A DNA stretch of 64,000 nucleotides, taken from contig DASXVX010000009.1 of NCBI GenBank assembly GCA_036504075.1, forward strand, positions 1 to 64,000, written 5' to 3'. This stretch comes from DASXVX01 sp036504075. Lineage in GTDB: Bacteria > Bacillota > Sulfobacillia > Symbiobacteriales > Symbiobacteriaceae. The translations under genes and the position numbers were made by a program. Under the pieces are notes generated by a model. It made no database searches, had not been told where the DNA came from, and saw only the letters and a program-made list of their open reading frames with translations. Shown here one piece after another: positions 8,212 through 16,971 of the stretch (positions are counted from its first letter, which is position 1; each line of letters begins with the position of its first letter).

Positions 8212-10365
8212 CTACCAGCAGCGGTTCTCTGCCAGGAACCTGGTCATCTCTTCGCTCGGGAGCGGCTTCGCAAACAGGTAGCCCTGCCCGCACTCGCAGC
8301 CCATCTCCCTGAGCAGGGCCAACTGCAACCCGGTCTCCACGCCCTCCGCGGTGACGGTCAGGTGCAGGGCCTTGGCGAGGTTGATGACCGTATGCACCAG
8401 TGCGTCATCTTCCCGGCTCTGTCCCAGCCCGATCACAAAAGACCGGTCCACTTTGAGAATGTCGATGGGGAACCGCTTCAGATAGCTCAGGGACGAGTAG
8501 CCCGTGCCGAAGTCATCCATGGACAGGCTGATACCCAGATCCTTGATCGCCCGGAGGGTGTCTTGCGTCGTTTCGGAGTCGTGCATGAGGACGGTCTCCG
8601 TGATCTCCAGGTGCAGGCTCCGGGGGCAAAGACCGGTCTCCGTGAGCACAGCCTTAATATCGTCCGGCAGGAGCAGGTCGTTAAACTGCTTGACCGAGAG
8701 GTTAACGCTGATGGTGATGTCGGGGTAGGTCCGCCGCCACTCCTGGACCTGCCGGCAGGCCTCCCGCAGGACCCATTTCCCGATCGGCAAGATCAGTCCG
8801 GTCTCCTCCGCAAGCGGGATGAACTGGGCCGGGGAGATCAGGCCCCGCTGCGGGTCTTCCCAGCGTACCAGCGCCTCGGCGCCGCTGATGGCCCCGGTGC
8901 TCAGATCAATGATTGGCTGATAGTAAACCTTAAACTCTTGCCGCTCGATGGCCCGCCGGAGCGAAGTCTCCAGGTCCAGCCGCTGGACCGCGTGGGAGTA
9001 CATGACCGGCGTGAACGCCTCGTAGCGGGCCTTGCCCCGCAGTTTCGCCTGATACATGGCAATGTCGGCATGCCGGAGCAGTTCCTTACCGTCGGAACCC
9101 TGGTTGCTCATGACCACGCCGATGCTGGGTGTGACCACCATGCTGCGGTTGTCGATCTGGAACGGCTGGCCCAGTTTCGACAGAATCCGCTCCGCCACCC
9201 GGATGGCGTCGTCGGTGTCCTGGGTGTTCACCAGCACGACGAACTCGTCGCCGCCTAGGCGGGCAACGGTATCCTGCGGCGCCACGCACGACTGGAGCCG
9301 ATGGGCCGCCTCGATCAGCAGGGTGTCGCCGGCCCGGTGACCCAGGCTGTCGTTGACGACCTTGAAGTCGTCCAGGTCCAGGAAGAGAATGCCCAGCGAC
9401 GGCTGGTCCCGGACCGTCCGGGACATCGCCTGCTCCAGGCGGGTCATGAACAGCGATCGGTTGGGCAGGCCCGTCAGCGTGTCGAGAAAAGCCAGGCGGG
9501 CCAGTTGTTCCTCCGCCTCCTTCCGACCGGTGATGTCCTTGGCAATGCCGTAAACGCCCACGACTGCCCCATTCTCCACGATCGGCACGGTCATGATGTT
9601 CAGTTCCACCGGGCGTCCGCTTTTGTGCATAATGGTTGTGTCGAAGGTGGTCGCTTCGCCCTCCAGGGTCTTGCGGAACTGTCCGCGTGTGACCTCCAGC
9701 CGTTCCGGGGGCATCAACGCGGCGAACGACGTGCCCAGGAGTTCCGGCGCCGCAAAGCCCGAGATTGTCTCGCAGGCCGGGTTCAAGCGGGTGAAACAGC
9801 CCCACCGGTCCAGTGCGTAGACACCGTCCGGGCTGTAGGCGAAGAGCGACTGGTACAAATGCTCGCTTTCCGCGAACAGTCGTTCGAAATTCTTGTGGTG
9901 CGTGATATCCCGGGCCACCGTCCAGACGAAATCGCAGTCTGGGACCGGCACAGTGCTCCAGTCCAGCCAGACCGTGGTGCCGTCCCGGTGCAGGCACCGG
10001 ACCTGCAGGCTCCGGACCGGGGTGCCCTGTCTGGCGGTCTCGGCCGCCGCTGCCACCTGCGCCCGATCTTCCGGATGAATGAAGGTCAAGTGCGATTGAC
10101 CCACCAGTTCGGCCGGATCGCAACCCAAAGTGGCGGCGCAGGCCTGGTTGGCATAAGTAATAAGCCCGTCGTACCCGACGGTAGCCATCGCGTCGAGGGA
10201 GGTCTGCACGATGCGCTCCAGCGCGGTGGCAGTCCGCTGTGCCTCGGAAATAGCGGCCGAGACCGACTCGCGGGCCGAGTCATTCAGCTGGGACAGCACT
10301 TCCGCCGAGGCTGCACGGGCGATGGTGTCGCGTAGTAGTGCAGTGATTTGCAGAGTAGGTGGCAT
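8212..10365 (-). CDS. PAS-PAS-GGDEF-EAL cyclic-di-GMP signalling protein
   Basis: 717 aa. Two PAS domains (about 48-160 and 165-285, the second ending in DITGRKEAEEQ) are followed by GGDEF (about 290-455) and EAL (about 465-710). The cyclase motif RLGGDEF (about 369-375) is intact. The inhibitory RxxD site reads APQD, so product inhibition is probably lost. The EAL part keeps EALVRW, NLSVKQF, EITE, DDFGTGYSSL, KVDRSF and EGVET and should be an active phosphodiesterase. There is no membrane segment, so it is a cytoplasmic sensor. The nearest ribosome site (GGAGGG) is 14 bases from ATG 10365, which is long. Confidence 0.93.
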   Translation of the reverse strand: MPPTLQITALLRDTIARAASAEVLSQLNDSARESVSAAISEAQRTATALERIVQTSLDAMATVGYDGLITYANQACAATLGCDPAELVGQSHLTFIHPEDRAQVAAAAETARQGTPVRSLQVRCLHRDGTTVWLDWSTVPVPDCDFVWTVARDITHHKNFERLFAESEHLYQSLFAYSPDGVYALDRWGCFTRLNPACETISGFAAPELLGTSFAALMPPERLEVTRGQFRKTLEGEATTFDTTIMHKSGRPVELNIMTVPIVENGAVVGVYGIAKDITGRKEAEEQLARLAFLDTLTGLPNRSLFMTRLEQAMSRTVRDQPSLGILFLDLDDFKVVNDSLGHRAGDTLLIEAAHRLQSCVAPQDTVARLGGDEFVVLVNTQDTDDAIRVAERILSKLGQPFQIDNRSMVVTPSIGVVMSNQGSDGKELLRHADIAMYQAKLRGKARYEAFTPVMYSHAVQRLDLETSLRRAIERQEFKVYYQPIIDLSTGAISGAEALVRWEDPQRGLISPAQFIPLAEETGLILPIGKWVLREACRQVQEWRRTYPDITISVNLSVKQFNDLLLPDDIKAVLTETGLCPRSLHLEITETVLMHDSETTQDTLRAIKDLGISLSMDDFGTGYSSLSYLKRFPIDILKVDRSFVIGLGQSREDDALVHTVINLAKALHLTVTAEGVETGLQLALLREMGCECGQGYLFAKPLPSEEMTRFLAENRCW

Positions 10366-10572
10366 AGACCGACCGGTTCCCTCCTCGAAGATGACCCCGT
10401 CGCTTTCAGGGCGACCTGGTATTCACGTATACTAATTAAAGCTCGTCAACCCGGTGTCCTGCCGGGACGACAGCGTTCCGGCTGGTTTTGTCGAAAAAGG
10501 TCACCTACACACCTATCCCTTACCTTAACGTATTCCAGAAAGGAGTCAACGTAAAGATGTGAGCCGCATGCA

Positions 10573-10601
10573 AAGGGCGCACCCCTGAGGAGTGCGCCCT
10601 T
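10573..10601 (-). terminator. hairpin terminator of the permease gene
   Basis: AAGGGCGCAC (10573-10582) and GTGCGCCCTT (10592-10601) form a 10-bp stem just past the permease stop. The T-tail is short (CCCTTT). Confidence 0.7.
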
Positions 10602-10621
10602 CGGCTGTGCCTTCCGGGTCC

Positions 10622-12103
10622 CTATGTCCGGCTGAAAATCGGCCGGCCCAACCGGGCAGAGTTGGCCACCAGGTAAACGATGCCGCCCACTACCCAGAGG
10701 CCGGCGCCGCCAATGGCCAGGAGGGCCGCCAGGCGGCTGTCGCCGCCGCCCGCAAAGCCCAGGTAGAAGACCGCCAGCAGCATGGCGACGTTGACGACGA
10801 CCCCGGTCAGCGGCAGGATGCCGTGCTTCAGCACCTTGAAGCCCTTGGTGCCCACGAAGGCGACGAAGGCGACCAGGTTCGTCAGCCCGTAGATCAGGAA
10901 GGTGCCAATGTTGGAGAGCAAGGTGACAGCGGTGAGGTTTCGCAGGGACATGACCCCGAAGCCGCCGATGACCGCTGAAATGACCGCCATGAGCAGCACG
11001 CCGTAGTGCGGTGTGGCGAACCGCCCGTGCAGGGCGCCCAGAACGGTCGGCACTTCACCGTCCCGCCCCATGGCGTAGGTCACCCGGACGCCGGTGTTCA
11101 TGCAGGCCAGGGCGCTGCCGAAGACGGCAATCGCCACGGAAGCGGCGACGATGATCATGAGCACGAACCCGGTGCCGCCCAGCAGGGAATCCCCCAGCAC
11201 CTTGACCATATCGCCGATGGGAGCGGAGGACTTGGCCGCTGCGTCGTACCCTTCGCCGTTCATGAAGAACCCGGCGCCGAAGTATTCGAAGAGGTAGAAG
11301 AGCAGCCCCTGGATGACCAGGGAGAGCAGGACGCCCCGGCTGACGTGCTTGATGCTGGTGGCCTCAGCCGCCAGGGCGGTCGCTGACTCAAAGCCAACCA
11401 TGAGCAAGATGGCGATGGTGGATTGGAAAATGACACCGGTAAAAGAGTGCGGCCGGATCACGTCCAGGGCGCTTGTGTGGATAAACGTCACATGGTCCGG
11501 ATTCAGAACCCGGTAGCTGATCGCCAGCACCGTGACCGCTACCAGGGTGACAATTTGGATGACGTTAATGACGAGTGCGCTGCTGGTGGAGCCGTTGACG
11601 CCCCGGAAGGCGATATAGCCGGTGAGCAGCGAGGCCCCGACCGCGATTGCCACTTGCGCCGGCACGCTCAGGTCCAGGCCGAATTGCCCGCAGATATAGG
11701 CGACCAGCGTGGCCAGCATCGCCACCATGACGCCCGGATAGACCCAGTAGTACAGGTGCGAGAGCCAGCCGGCGGAGAATTTCGCGAGCCGGGCGAACTT
11801 TTGCAGCGAGCCTTCCTGGCGGTCCAGGAACGCCCGTTCCGCAAAGTAATAGGAGCTACCGGTGCCGGCCTCGGGATAGAGTTCGGCCAGTTGGGCGTAG
11901 GAGGCGGCTGTCAGGAAAGCTAACACGAGCGCTAGTGCCACGCCGGCGAAAGTGTCCAGCGCCGTGCTGGCCCCCGCCACGTCGGTCTGCGCGGCTTGAA
12001 GCTGGAATGTGAGCCACAGGAATGCGCCCGGGGCGATCAATGCCATTGCGTTGACGGTCACCCCGGTCAGATTGAGGGTCTTCTGCAGCGACGGTTGGGA
12101 CAT
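10622..12103 (-). CDS. APC-superfamily amino-acid permease
   Basis: 493 aa with about 12 hydrophobic segments. The N-terminal GVTVNAMALIAPGAFLW and the YAQLAELYPEAGTGSSYYFAERA stretch are typical of amino-acid/polyamine/organocation transporters. The substrate is not evident. ATG 12103 follows GGGGGAG; the earlier in-frame start at 12157 would lie inside the operator region. A strong promoter flanked by two 17-bp operators controls it. Confidence 0.88.
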   Translation of the reverse strand: MSQPSLQKTLNLTGVTVNAMALIAPGAFLWLTFQLQAAQTDVAGASTALDTFAGVALALVLAFLTAASYAQLAELYPEAGTGSSYYFAERAFLDRQEGSLQKFARLAKFSAGWLSHLYYWVYPGVMVAMLATLVAYICGQFGLDLSVPAQVAIAVGASLLTGYIAFRGVNGSTSSALVINVIQIVTLVAVTVLAISYRVLNPDHVTFIHTSALDVIRPHSFTGVIFQSTIAILLMVGFESATALAAEATSIKHVSRGVLLSLVIQGLLFYLFEYFGAGFFMNGEGYDAAAKSSAPIGDMVKVLGDSLLGGTGFVLMIIVAASVAIAVFGSALACMNTGVRVTYAMGRDGEVPTVLGALHGRFATPHYGVLLMAVISAVIGGFGVMSLRNLTAVTLLSNIGTFLIYGLTNLVAFVAFVGTKGFKVLKHGILPLTGVVVNVAMLLAVFYLGFAGGGDSRLAALLAIGGAGLWVVGGIVYLVANSARLGRPIFSRT

Positions 12104-12127
12104 GAACGACTCCCCCTTTTCTTGCCT

Positions 12128-12219
12128 TGTTAGGTTTTCTAACATATGGCGGATCAACCTTGGGGTTAGAATACGGCAAGCCAGCGTGCCTTGTCAAACA
12201 TTTGTCAGCAAACCTAACA
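12128..12219 (-). promoter_or_regulatory. permease promoter flanked by twin 17-bp operators
   Basis: On the minus strand TTGACA (12192-12197) and TATTCT (12168-12173) are 18 bp apart, a near-consensus sigma-A promoter. The palindrome TGTTAG-N5-CTAACA at 12128-12144 lies downstream of the start point. A second copy with one mismatch (TGTCAG-N5-CTAACA) at 12203-12219 lies just upstream of the -35 box. Centres are 75 bp apart, about seven helical turns, as in repression by looping. The regulator is unknown. Confidence 0.75.
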
Positions 12220-12253
12220 CGTGAAGTGATAAAGGGGTTCCGGCGCACACAGA

Positions 12254-12286
12254 AAGCGCCCCGACATGACGTCAGGGCGCTTTTTT
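12254..12286. terminator. terminator after the kinase gene
   Basis: AAGCGCCC (12254-12261) and GGGCGCTT (12275-12282). A T6 run follows on the + strand; the minus-strand tail is TTTC. Confidence 0.75.
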
Positions 12287-12323
12287 CGAAACCACCGAAG
12301 GTCAGCCTGGAGGCGAGGAGGAG

Positions 12324-13304
12324 CTACCGGTGCCGGTAGAGCAAAGCCAGGAGGCCGAAACCCAGCAACAGCCCGCCTACGGCGGCCCAGATCACGAACT
12401 TGATCGGGTTGTCCTCCACATTTCGGACCGAACTGCTGCCCATGGGCGGGTCCGGGCGGTCCAGCACCGACAGGTCCACCTGCTCCGGTTCCAGGAGGTC
12501 CGCCAGCAGTTCGTGGCCATCGGCGTACCGCTCGGCGGGCCGGCGGCGCATGCACCGGGCGGCGATGGCAGCCAGGTACGGCGGCGTTTCCGGCCGGAGC
12601 GTTAACACCGGCTCCGGCGTGGACTCCAGGTGCAGGTACATGGTGGAGAGCGGATGCTCGGCCCGGTATGGCACCTGCCCGGTCAGCATTTCGTACAGCG
12701 TAATGCCAAACGCGTAAATGTCGACCCGGGGTGTGCCCCGCTCGCCCCGAATTTTCTCCGGGGCCATGTATTCCGCCGTGCCGGCCAGGCTGGAGAAGCC
12801 CCGCCACGTCACTCTCGGCATGCCCTGGACCGAGGCGATGCCAAAGTCGATGACGTGCAGGCGTCCGTCCTGCCCCACGATGATGTTGGACGGCTTCAAA
12901 TCCCGATGAATGACGCCCTGGCTGTGGCAGTAGGCCAGGAGATCGGCGAGTTGCCGGGCATAGTCCGCGACGACATCGACCGCCGGCGGGCCAGAGTCGA
13001 GTACTCGGGCGAGCTGGTCGCCTTCGATATACTCCAGGGCCAGGTACGGGTACTGACCGTCTTCCCGGGCGGCAATCAGCCGGGAGATGGCCGGATGCCG
13101 CAGCTTCCGCCCGATGGCCAGTTCTCGCCGGAACCGCTCGAACGTTGCCGCATCGCCCAGTTGGTTGGGATCGGGAATCTTCAGCACGACAGCGCCATGG
13201 CTCTCCGGGTCGTCGGCGAGGTAGGTCATGGCCATACCGCCCTGCCCCAGAGGGGCGCGCAAAACGAAGCGGTCGATATGGACTCCGGGCTCAAGGCCGG
13301 CCAT
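12324..13304 (-). CDS. membrane-anchored Ser/Thr protein kinase (PrkC-like, no PASTA)
   Basis: 326 aa. Glycine loop LGQGGMAMTY, ATP-binding Lys42, catalytic HRDLKPSN (Asp135) and DFG (Asp153) are all intact. One transmembrane helix lies at the extreme C-terminus (FVIWAAVGGLLLGFGLLALLY). Unlike PrkC/PknB it has no extracellular PASTA domains, only a short tail after the helix, so any signal must come from inside the cell or from partners. Start ATG 13304 follows AAGGAGG, 12 bp after the phosphatase gene, with which it forms an operon. Confidence 0.92.
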   Translation of the reverse strand: MAGLEPGVHIDRFVLRAPLGQGGMAMTYLADDPESHGAVVLKIPDPNQLGDAATFERFRRELAIGRKLRHPAISRLIAAREDGQYPYLALEYIEGDQLARVLDSGPPAVDVVADYARQLADLLAYCHSQGVIHRDLKPSNIIVGQDGRLHVIDFGIASVQGMPRVTWRGFSSLAGTAEYMAPEKIRGERGTPRVDIYAFGITLYEMLTGQVPYRAEHPLSTMYLHLESTPEPVLTLRPETPPYLAAIAARCMRRRPAERYADGHELLADLLEPEQVDLSVLDRPDPPMGSSSVRNVEDNPIKFVIWAAVGGLLLGFGLLALLYRHR

Positions 13305-13316
13305 GGCGCCGCCTCC

Positions 13317-14078
13317 TTACTCCGCCCCGGTGAGGGCGACGACCATCAAGGTCATGTTATCCTGTCCGCCGCGGCGGTTGCATTCGGCCAGCACTTCCGG
13401 CACCGCGGCTTCCAATTCCTGTCCATTCAACAGTGCGGCGGTCAGTTCCTCCCGGTTCAGGTGCGCCCGGATGCCATCGGTCGTCAGCACGAAACGGTCA
13501 CCCGGCAGCGCCGCCCCGTCCAGAATTTCGGGCCGGACGGACATCTCCATGCCGATGGCCCGGGTGAGAAAGGAGCGGGCCTGCGGCCGGGGGGCCCGCT
13601 GGTTGAAGATGCCCGACGCGGAAAAGGACCGGGGACCGGTGGTGGCGTGGTCGGACGTCAGCTTCCGGACTGCGCCCCCCCGGATGAGCAGCAGCTCCGT
13701 GTCGCCCACGTGGCTCACGTAGTAGCGCCCGCGACAAATCAGGAGCGCCGTCATGGCACAACCCATGTTGGAAGCCGAGGCCATGGCCCAGGACATGTCA
13801 AAGACGTGGAAATTGGCCCGGGCGGTCGCCTGCTCCAGCCGCTTGCCCGGGTCATTGGAATAGCGCCCGAAGTAGTATTCCTGCTGCAAGGAGGCCACCG
13901 CCTCGGCCGAGGCGACTTCGCCCGCGTTGCGCCCGCCAATGCCGTCCGCAATAATGAACAGCGACCCCAACCGTTCCCGAATCTCCGAATCCGGCGGAAT
14001 GTAAGAGCCGGCGTAATCCTCATTGGTCGGCCGCACCTGCCCGCGGTCGGTGGCCATGACCACACGGTAATTATCCAT
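13317..14078 (-). CDS. PP2C-family protein phosphatase (PrpC/Stp-like)
   Basis: 253 aa. Metal-binding motifs in order: RPTNEDY, ADGIGG, HVGDTELLLI, TTDGI and GGQDNMT. Family members dephosphorylate Ser/Thr phosphoproteins, including the partner kinase. ATG 14078 follows AAAGGGG; the longer in-frame extension from 14201 is unlikely because it runs through the promoter and GlnR-type box. First gene of the phosphatase-kinase operon. Confidence 0.92.
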   Translation of the reverse strand: MDNYRVVMATDRGQVRPTNEDYAGSYIPPDSEIRERLGSLFIIADGIGGRNAGEVASAEAVASLQQEYYFGRYSNDPGKRLEQATARANFHVFDMSWAMASASNMGCAMTALLICRGRYYVSHVGDTELLLIRGGAVRKLTSDHATTGPRSFSASGIFNQRAPRPQARSFLTRAIGMEMSVRPEILDGAALPGDRFVLTTDGIRAHLNREELTAALLNGQELEAAVPEVLAECNRRGGQDNMTLMVVALTGAE

Positions 14079-14161
14079 CGGGCATTCCCCTTTCGTCGGG
14101 CACGCGGGTTTGTTTGATGGCTGCATTTTACGGTAAACCCTACACAAAATACAACCACCGC

Positions 14162-14178
14162 TGTCAACTTTCTTTACA
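14162..14178. promoter_or_regulatory. GlnR/TnrA-type operator
   Basis: TGTCA-ACTTTCT-TTACA matches the known Bacillus GlnR/TnrA consensus TGTNA-N7-TNACA at every fixed position. It lies 86 bp upstream of glnA and also covers a minus-strand TTGACA (with TGTAGG 17 bp on) that could be the phosphatase-kinase promoter. One site could therefore tie both divergent units to nitrogen status. No GlnR gene is in the window. Confidence 0.65.
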
Positions 14179-14263
14179 TCGCCGGGAATATTACCTGACA
14201 TGGGCGGCAGGGGAAGGAAGTTTCATCCCGTAACTTTCAGGGGGGACAAGGAGGTCGGAAGAG

Positions 14264-15622
14264 ATGAAGTCGAAGAAGATGCCGAACAGGCCCAAGACCA
14301 GAGAAGAGGTCATGGAACAGGTCCGGGAGCTGGATGTACGGTTCGTCCGGCTGCAGTTCACCGACATTCTGGGCATCGTCAAAAATGTCGACATCCCCGT
14401 GGATCAGCTGGGCAAGGCCATGGATGGCAACCTGCTGTTCGACGGCTCGTCCATCGAGGGCTTTGTGCGAATGGAAGAGTCGGACATGCTGCTGATGCCC
14501 GACCCGGCCACGTTTGCCATTTTCCCCTGGGAGGAGCGGGGCGCAGGCGTTACGGCCCGTCTGATCTGCGACATCCACAACGCCGACGGCACGCCGTTTG
14601 AAGGCGACCCGCGGGGCGCCCTGAAGCGGATGATGCAGGAGGCGCAAGCACTGGGCGGTTACACCATGATGGTGGGACCCGAGCCGGAGTTCTTCCTCTT
14701 CCAGCGGGACGCGGAAGGCAAGCCGACGACCCGCACGAACGACCAGGGCGGCTACTTCGACCTGGGCCCGGTGGACCGGGGCGAGGAGTGCCGGCGGGAC
14801 ATTATTCTGGCCCTCCAGCGCATGGGCTTTGAGATCGAGTCGACTCATCACGAAGGCGCCCCCGGCCAGCACGAAATCGACCTGAGGTACGCCGACGCCG
14901 TCACCACGGCCGACAATATCGCCACGTTCCGCTTCGTCGTAAGGACCATCGCCCTGCAGCATGGACTGCACGCCTCGTTCATGCCCAAGCCCATGTCCGG
15001 CGTGGCGGGCTCCGGGCTGCACCTGCATCAGTCGCTGTTCCGGGGGAATGAGAACGCGTTTTACGACGTGAAGAGCGACAACATGCTGTCGAAGGTGGCA
15101 GGGCAGTACCTGGCGGGGCTCCTGGTCCATGCGCCGGCCTTCACGGCTGTCTGCAACCCGCTGGTCAACTCGTACAAGCGGCTGGTGCCGGGCTACGAGG
15201 CGCCGGTTTACATCGGCTGGTCCGAGCGGAACCGGTCGCACTTCCTGCGGGTGCCCATGCGCCGGGGCAAGTCGACCCGGCTGGAACTCCGGAGTCCGGA
15301 CCCGTCGTGCAATCCGTACCTGGCCCTGGCGGCCATTATGGCGGCCGGGCTCGATGGCATTCGGCGGGGGCTGACGCCCCCCGACCCGCTCAACCGCAGC
15401 GTCTACCGGATGTCGCCGGAGGAGCGGGAGGTCGAGGGCATCCGCAGCCTGCCGGGCAACCTGCATGAGGCGCTGGTGGAGCTGGAGCGGGACGAGGTGA
15501 TCCAGGATGCTCTCGGGCCGCAGATTTGCGGGGCGTTCCTCGATGCCAAAATGATCGAGTGGGACCTGTACCGGGTCCAGGTGCACGCCTGGGAGTTGGA
15601 GCAGTACCTGGGGACGTTCTAA
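14264..15622 (+). CDS. glnA: glutamine synthetase type I
   Basis: 452 aa. Makes glutamine from glutamate, ammonia and ATP. Motifs: DGSSIEGF, the Glu-rich MVGPEPEFFLF, KPMSGVAGSGLHLHQSLF (a variant of the usual GVNGSGMH) and RVPMRRGKSTRLELRSPDPSCNPYLA. The region that carries the adenylylated Tyr in type I-beta enzymes reads RSVYRMSPEEREVEGIRSLP. With the length, this fits the I-alpha form, which is feedback-inhibited rather than adenylylated. AGGAGG lies before ATG 14264. A GlnR-type box lies upstream. Confidence 0.95.
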   Translation: MKSKKMPNRPKTREEVMEQVRELDVRFVRLQFTDILGIVKNVDIPVDQLGKAMDGNLLFDGSSIEGFVRMEESDMLLMPDPATFAIFPWEERGAGVTARLICDIHNADGTPFEGDPRGALKRMMQEAQALGGYTMMVGPEPEFFLFQRDAEGKPTTRTNDQGGYFDLGPVDRGEECRRDIILALQRMGFEIESTHHEGAPGQHEIDLRYADAVTTADNIATFRFVVRTIALQHGLHASFMPKPMSGVAGSGLHLHQSLFRGNENAFYDVKSDNMLSKVAGQYLAGLLVHAPAFTAVCNPLVNSYKRLVPGYEAPVYIGWSERNRSHFLRVPMRRGKSTRLELRSPDPSCNPYLALAAIMAAGLDGIRRGLTPPDPLNRSVYRMSPEEREVEGIRSLPGNLHEALVELERDEVIQDALGPQICGAFLDAKMIEWDLYRVQVHAWELEQYLGTF

Positions 15623-15625
15623 GTT

Positions 15626-15721
15626 TCATCCCTTGGCTTTCAGCACGATCCACAGGGCCGTGACCAATCCGGCCACCATTCCGGCCAGAAACAAAGCCGG
15701 GAGCTTTCGTAAGCGCCGCAT
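15626..15721 (-). CDS. 31-aa single-pass membrane microprotein
   Basis: Reads MRRLRKLPALFLAGMVAGLV... and ends ...WIVLKAKG: a basic N-terminus, one transmembrane helix (about residues 8-27) and a basic tail. AAAGGGG lies 7 bases before the ATG. Its stop is only 3 bp from the convergent glnA stop. It is not similar to anything I recognise. The ribosome site and the charge/helix pattern argue that it is real. Confidence 0.6.
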   Translation of the reverse strand: MRRLRKLPALFLAGMVAGLVTALWIVLKAKG

Positions 15722-15841
15722 ATCGAATCCCCTTTCTCATCGCCTTGGGCAGCGCTCTGCATGAGTTTTCAGAAATACGCGGAGCCCTGCTTGTCACTTT
15801 TCAGAGGATATGAGACCAGGGTGGGGGGATATGCCAGCGTG

Positions 15842-16054
15842 TTATAATCCGGCGAAAGGGAACAACTCGTGGACGCTGACCCGCAGCAATTTCGCCAGGG
15901 TTGCCGCCTGGGCCGAAGTTGGTGTGGTGGCGTCCAATTCCCAGCTTCCTATGGTTCTTTGGCAAACGCGCATTTGCCTTCCCAGGTCTGCCTGGGAAAG
16001 CCCGCGCACCCTGCGCCAGAAACATAAACGGTTCTTGCGATGCCGTAAGGTCAC
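15842..16054 (-). CDS. small XRE-family DNA-binding protein
   Basis: 70 aa consisting almost entirely of a helix-turn-helix: RGLSQADLGRQMRVCQRTIGSWE followed by TPTSAQAATLAKLLRVSVHELFP. GTG 16054 is chosen because TTAGGTGG lies 8 bp upstream; GTG 16066 and 16060 are also in frame. It stands alone between glnA and the two-component system, so its target is unknown. Confidence 0.7.
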   Translation of the reverse strand: MTLRHRKNRLCFWRRVRGLSQADLGRQMRVCQRTIGSWELDATTPTSAQAATLAKLLRVSVHELFPFAGL

Positions 16055-16141
16055 AATCACTACCACCTAACGAATGTTGCAGTAATGATTATCGACAGAA
16101 CGGTTCGTGGCTAAACAGGGGACATTCCAGGATGATCACGA

Positions 16142-16172
16142 AAGTGGGCAGCCGCAAAGCGACTGCCCACTT
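16142..16172 (-). terminator. terminator of the transporter/two-component operon
   Basis: AAGTGGGCAG (16142-16151) and CTGCCCACTT (16163-16172). It follows the response regulator stop on the minus strand. Confidence 0.8.
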
Positions 16173-16260
16173 CTTCGTGCTATTGGGGCTCCGGTTCCGA
16201 CTGCTCTCCGGCCGCCATCCTCTTCATCGTAGCACGGCTGGCCCGCCAATAAGGTTCGAC

Positions 16261-16956
16261 TCAGGCCAAGCGCGGGTTGGCGGCGTACCGGTGCTCGGGC
16301 CGTCCGACGGTGCCATAGCGGACCGTGCACCGCACCAAGCCTTGCCGGACCAGGTGCTCCAGATAGCGCCGTGCCGTGACTCGGGTCACGCCGATGCCGG
16401 CGGCGACCGCCTCCGCGGTCACGGGCTCCGAAGCCGCGTGGAGGAAGGAGATGACCTGCCCGAGAGTGATTGAACTGAGCCCCTTGGGCAGGTTCTCCGG
16501 GTCCTCGGTGGAACTCGCACCATAGACCTGGTCAATCTGCTGCTGTTCCAGGGGTCCAGTTTCACCCAACTGGTGCCGCATCCGCGCATAGTCATTCAGA
16601 ATCGCGCTGAACTTGGCGAAGCCGAAGGGCTTGGCCAGGTAGCGCACGGCCCCGCCGCGCATCGCCTCGCGGACGGTCTCCACATCGCGGACCGCGGTGA
16701 TGAAGATGACATCGCTCTTCACCCGACGCTGGCGCATCTCCCAGAGCACCTGCAACCCCGAGAGATCCGGCAGGTAGATGTCCAGGAGCACCACATCGGG
16801 TTCCTGCTGCGCCAACGCGGCCAGCGCCTCACGCCCTGTGTGGACCACCGCCTGCACGGCGAATTCCGGGATCCGCTCCACAAAAGCCCGGTGCACGGAG
16901 GCCACCATGAAATCGTCTTCCACAACCAGCACGCTGAACGGCTTTCGCTCGGTCAT
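16261..16956 (-). CDS. response regulator, CitB/DcuR/DctR type
   Basis: 231 aa. Receiver domain (about 8-125) with acidic pocket EDD, phospho-acceptor in VVLLDIYLPDLSG and the conserved AKPF Lys. A linker leads to a winged helix (about 160-225) with VTAEAVAAGIGVTRVTARRYLEHL. This layout is that of regulators paired with CitA/DcuS kinases for carboxylate uptake. It starts 15 bp after the kinase stop, with ribosome site GAGGTAGG. Confidence 0.9.
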   Translation of the reverse strand: MTERKPFSVLVVEDDFMVASVHRAFVERIPEFAVQAVVHTGREALAALAQQEPDVVLLDIYLPDLSGLQVLWEMRQRRVKSDVIFITAVRDVETVREAMRGGAVRYLAKPFGFAKFSAILNDYARMRHQLGETGPLEQQQIDQVYGASSTEDPENLPKGLSSITLGQVISFLHAASEPVTAEAVAAGIGVTRVTARRYLEHLVRQGLVRCTVRYGTVGRPEHRYAANPRLA

Positions 16957-16971
16957 CGGGCGTCACCTACC

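Noticed and set aside
8068..9258. Long + strand open frame opposite the GGDEF-EAL gene
   Set aside because: It is the complement of a clearly coding minus-strand gene with intact domains; it has no ribosome site and no family features.
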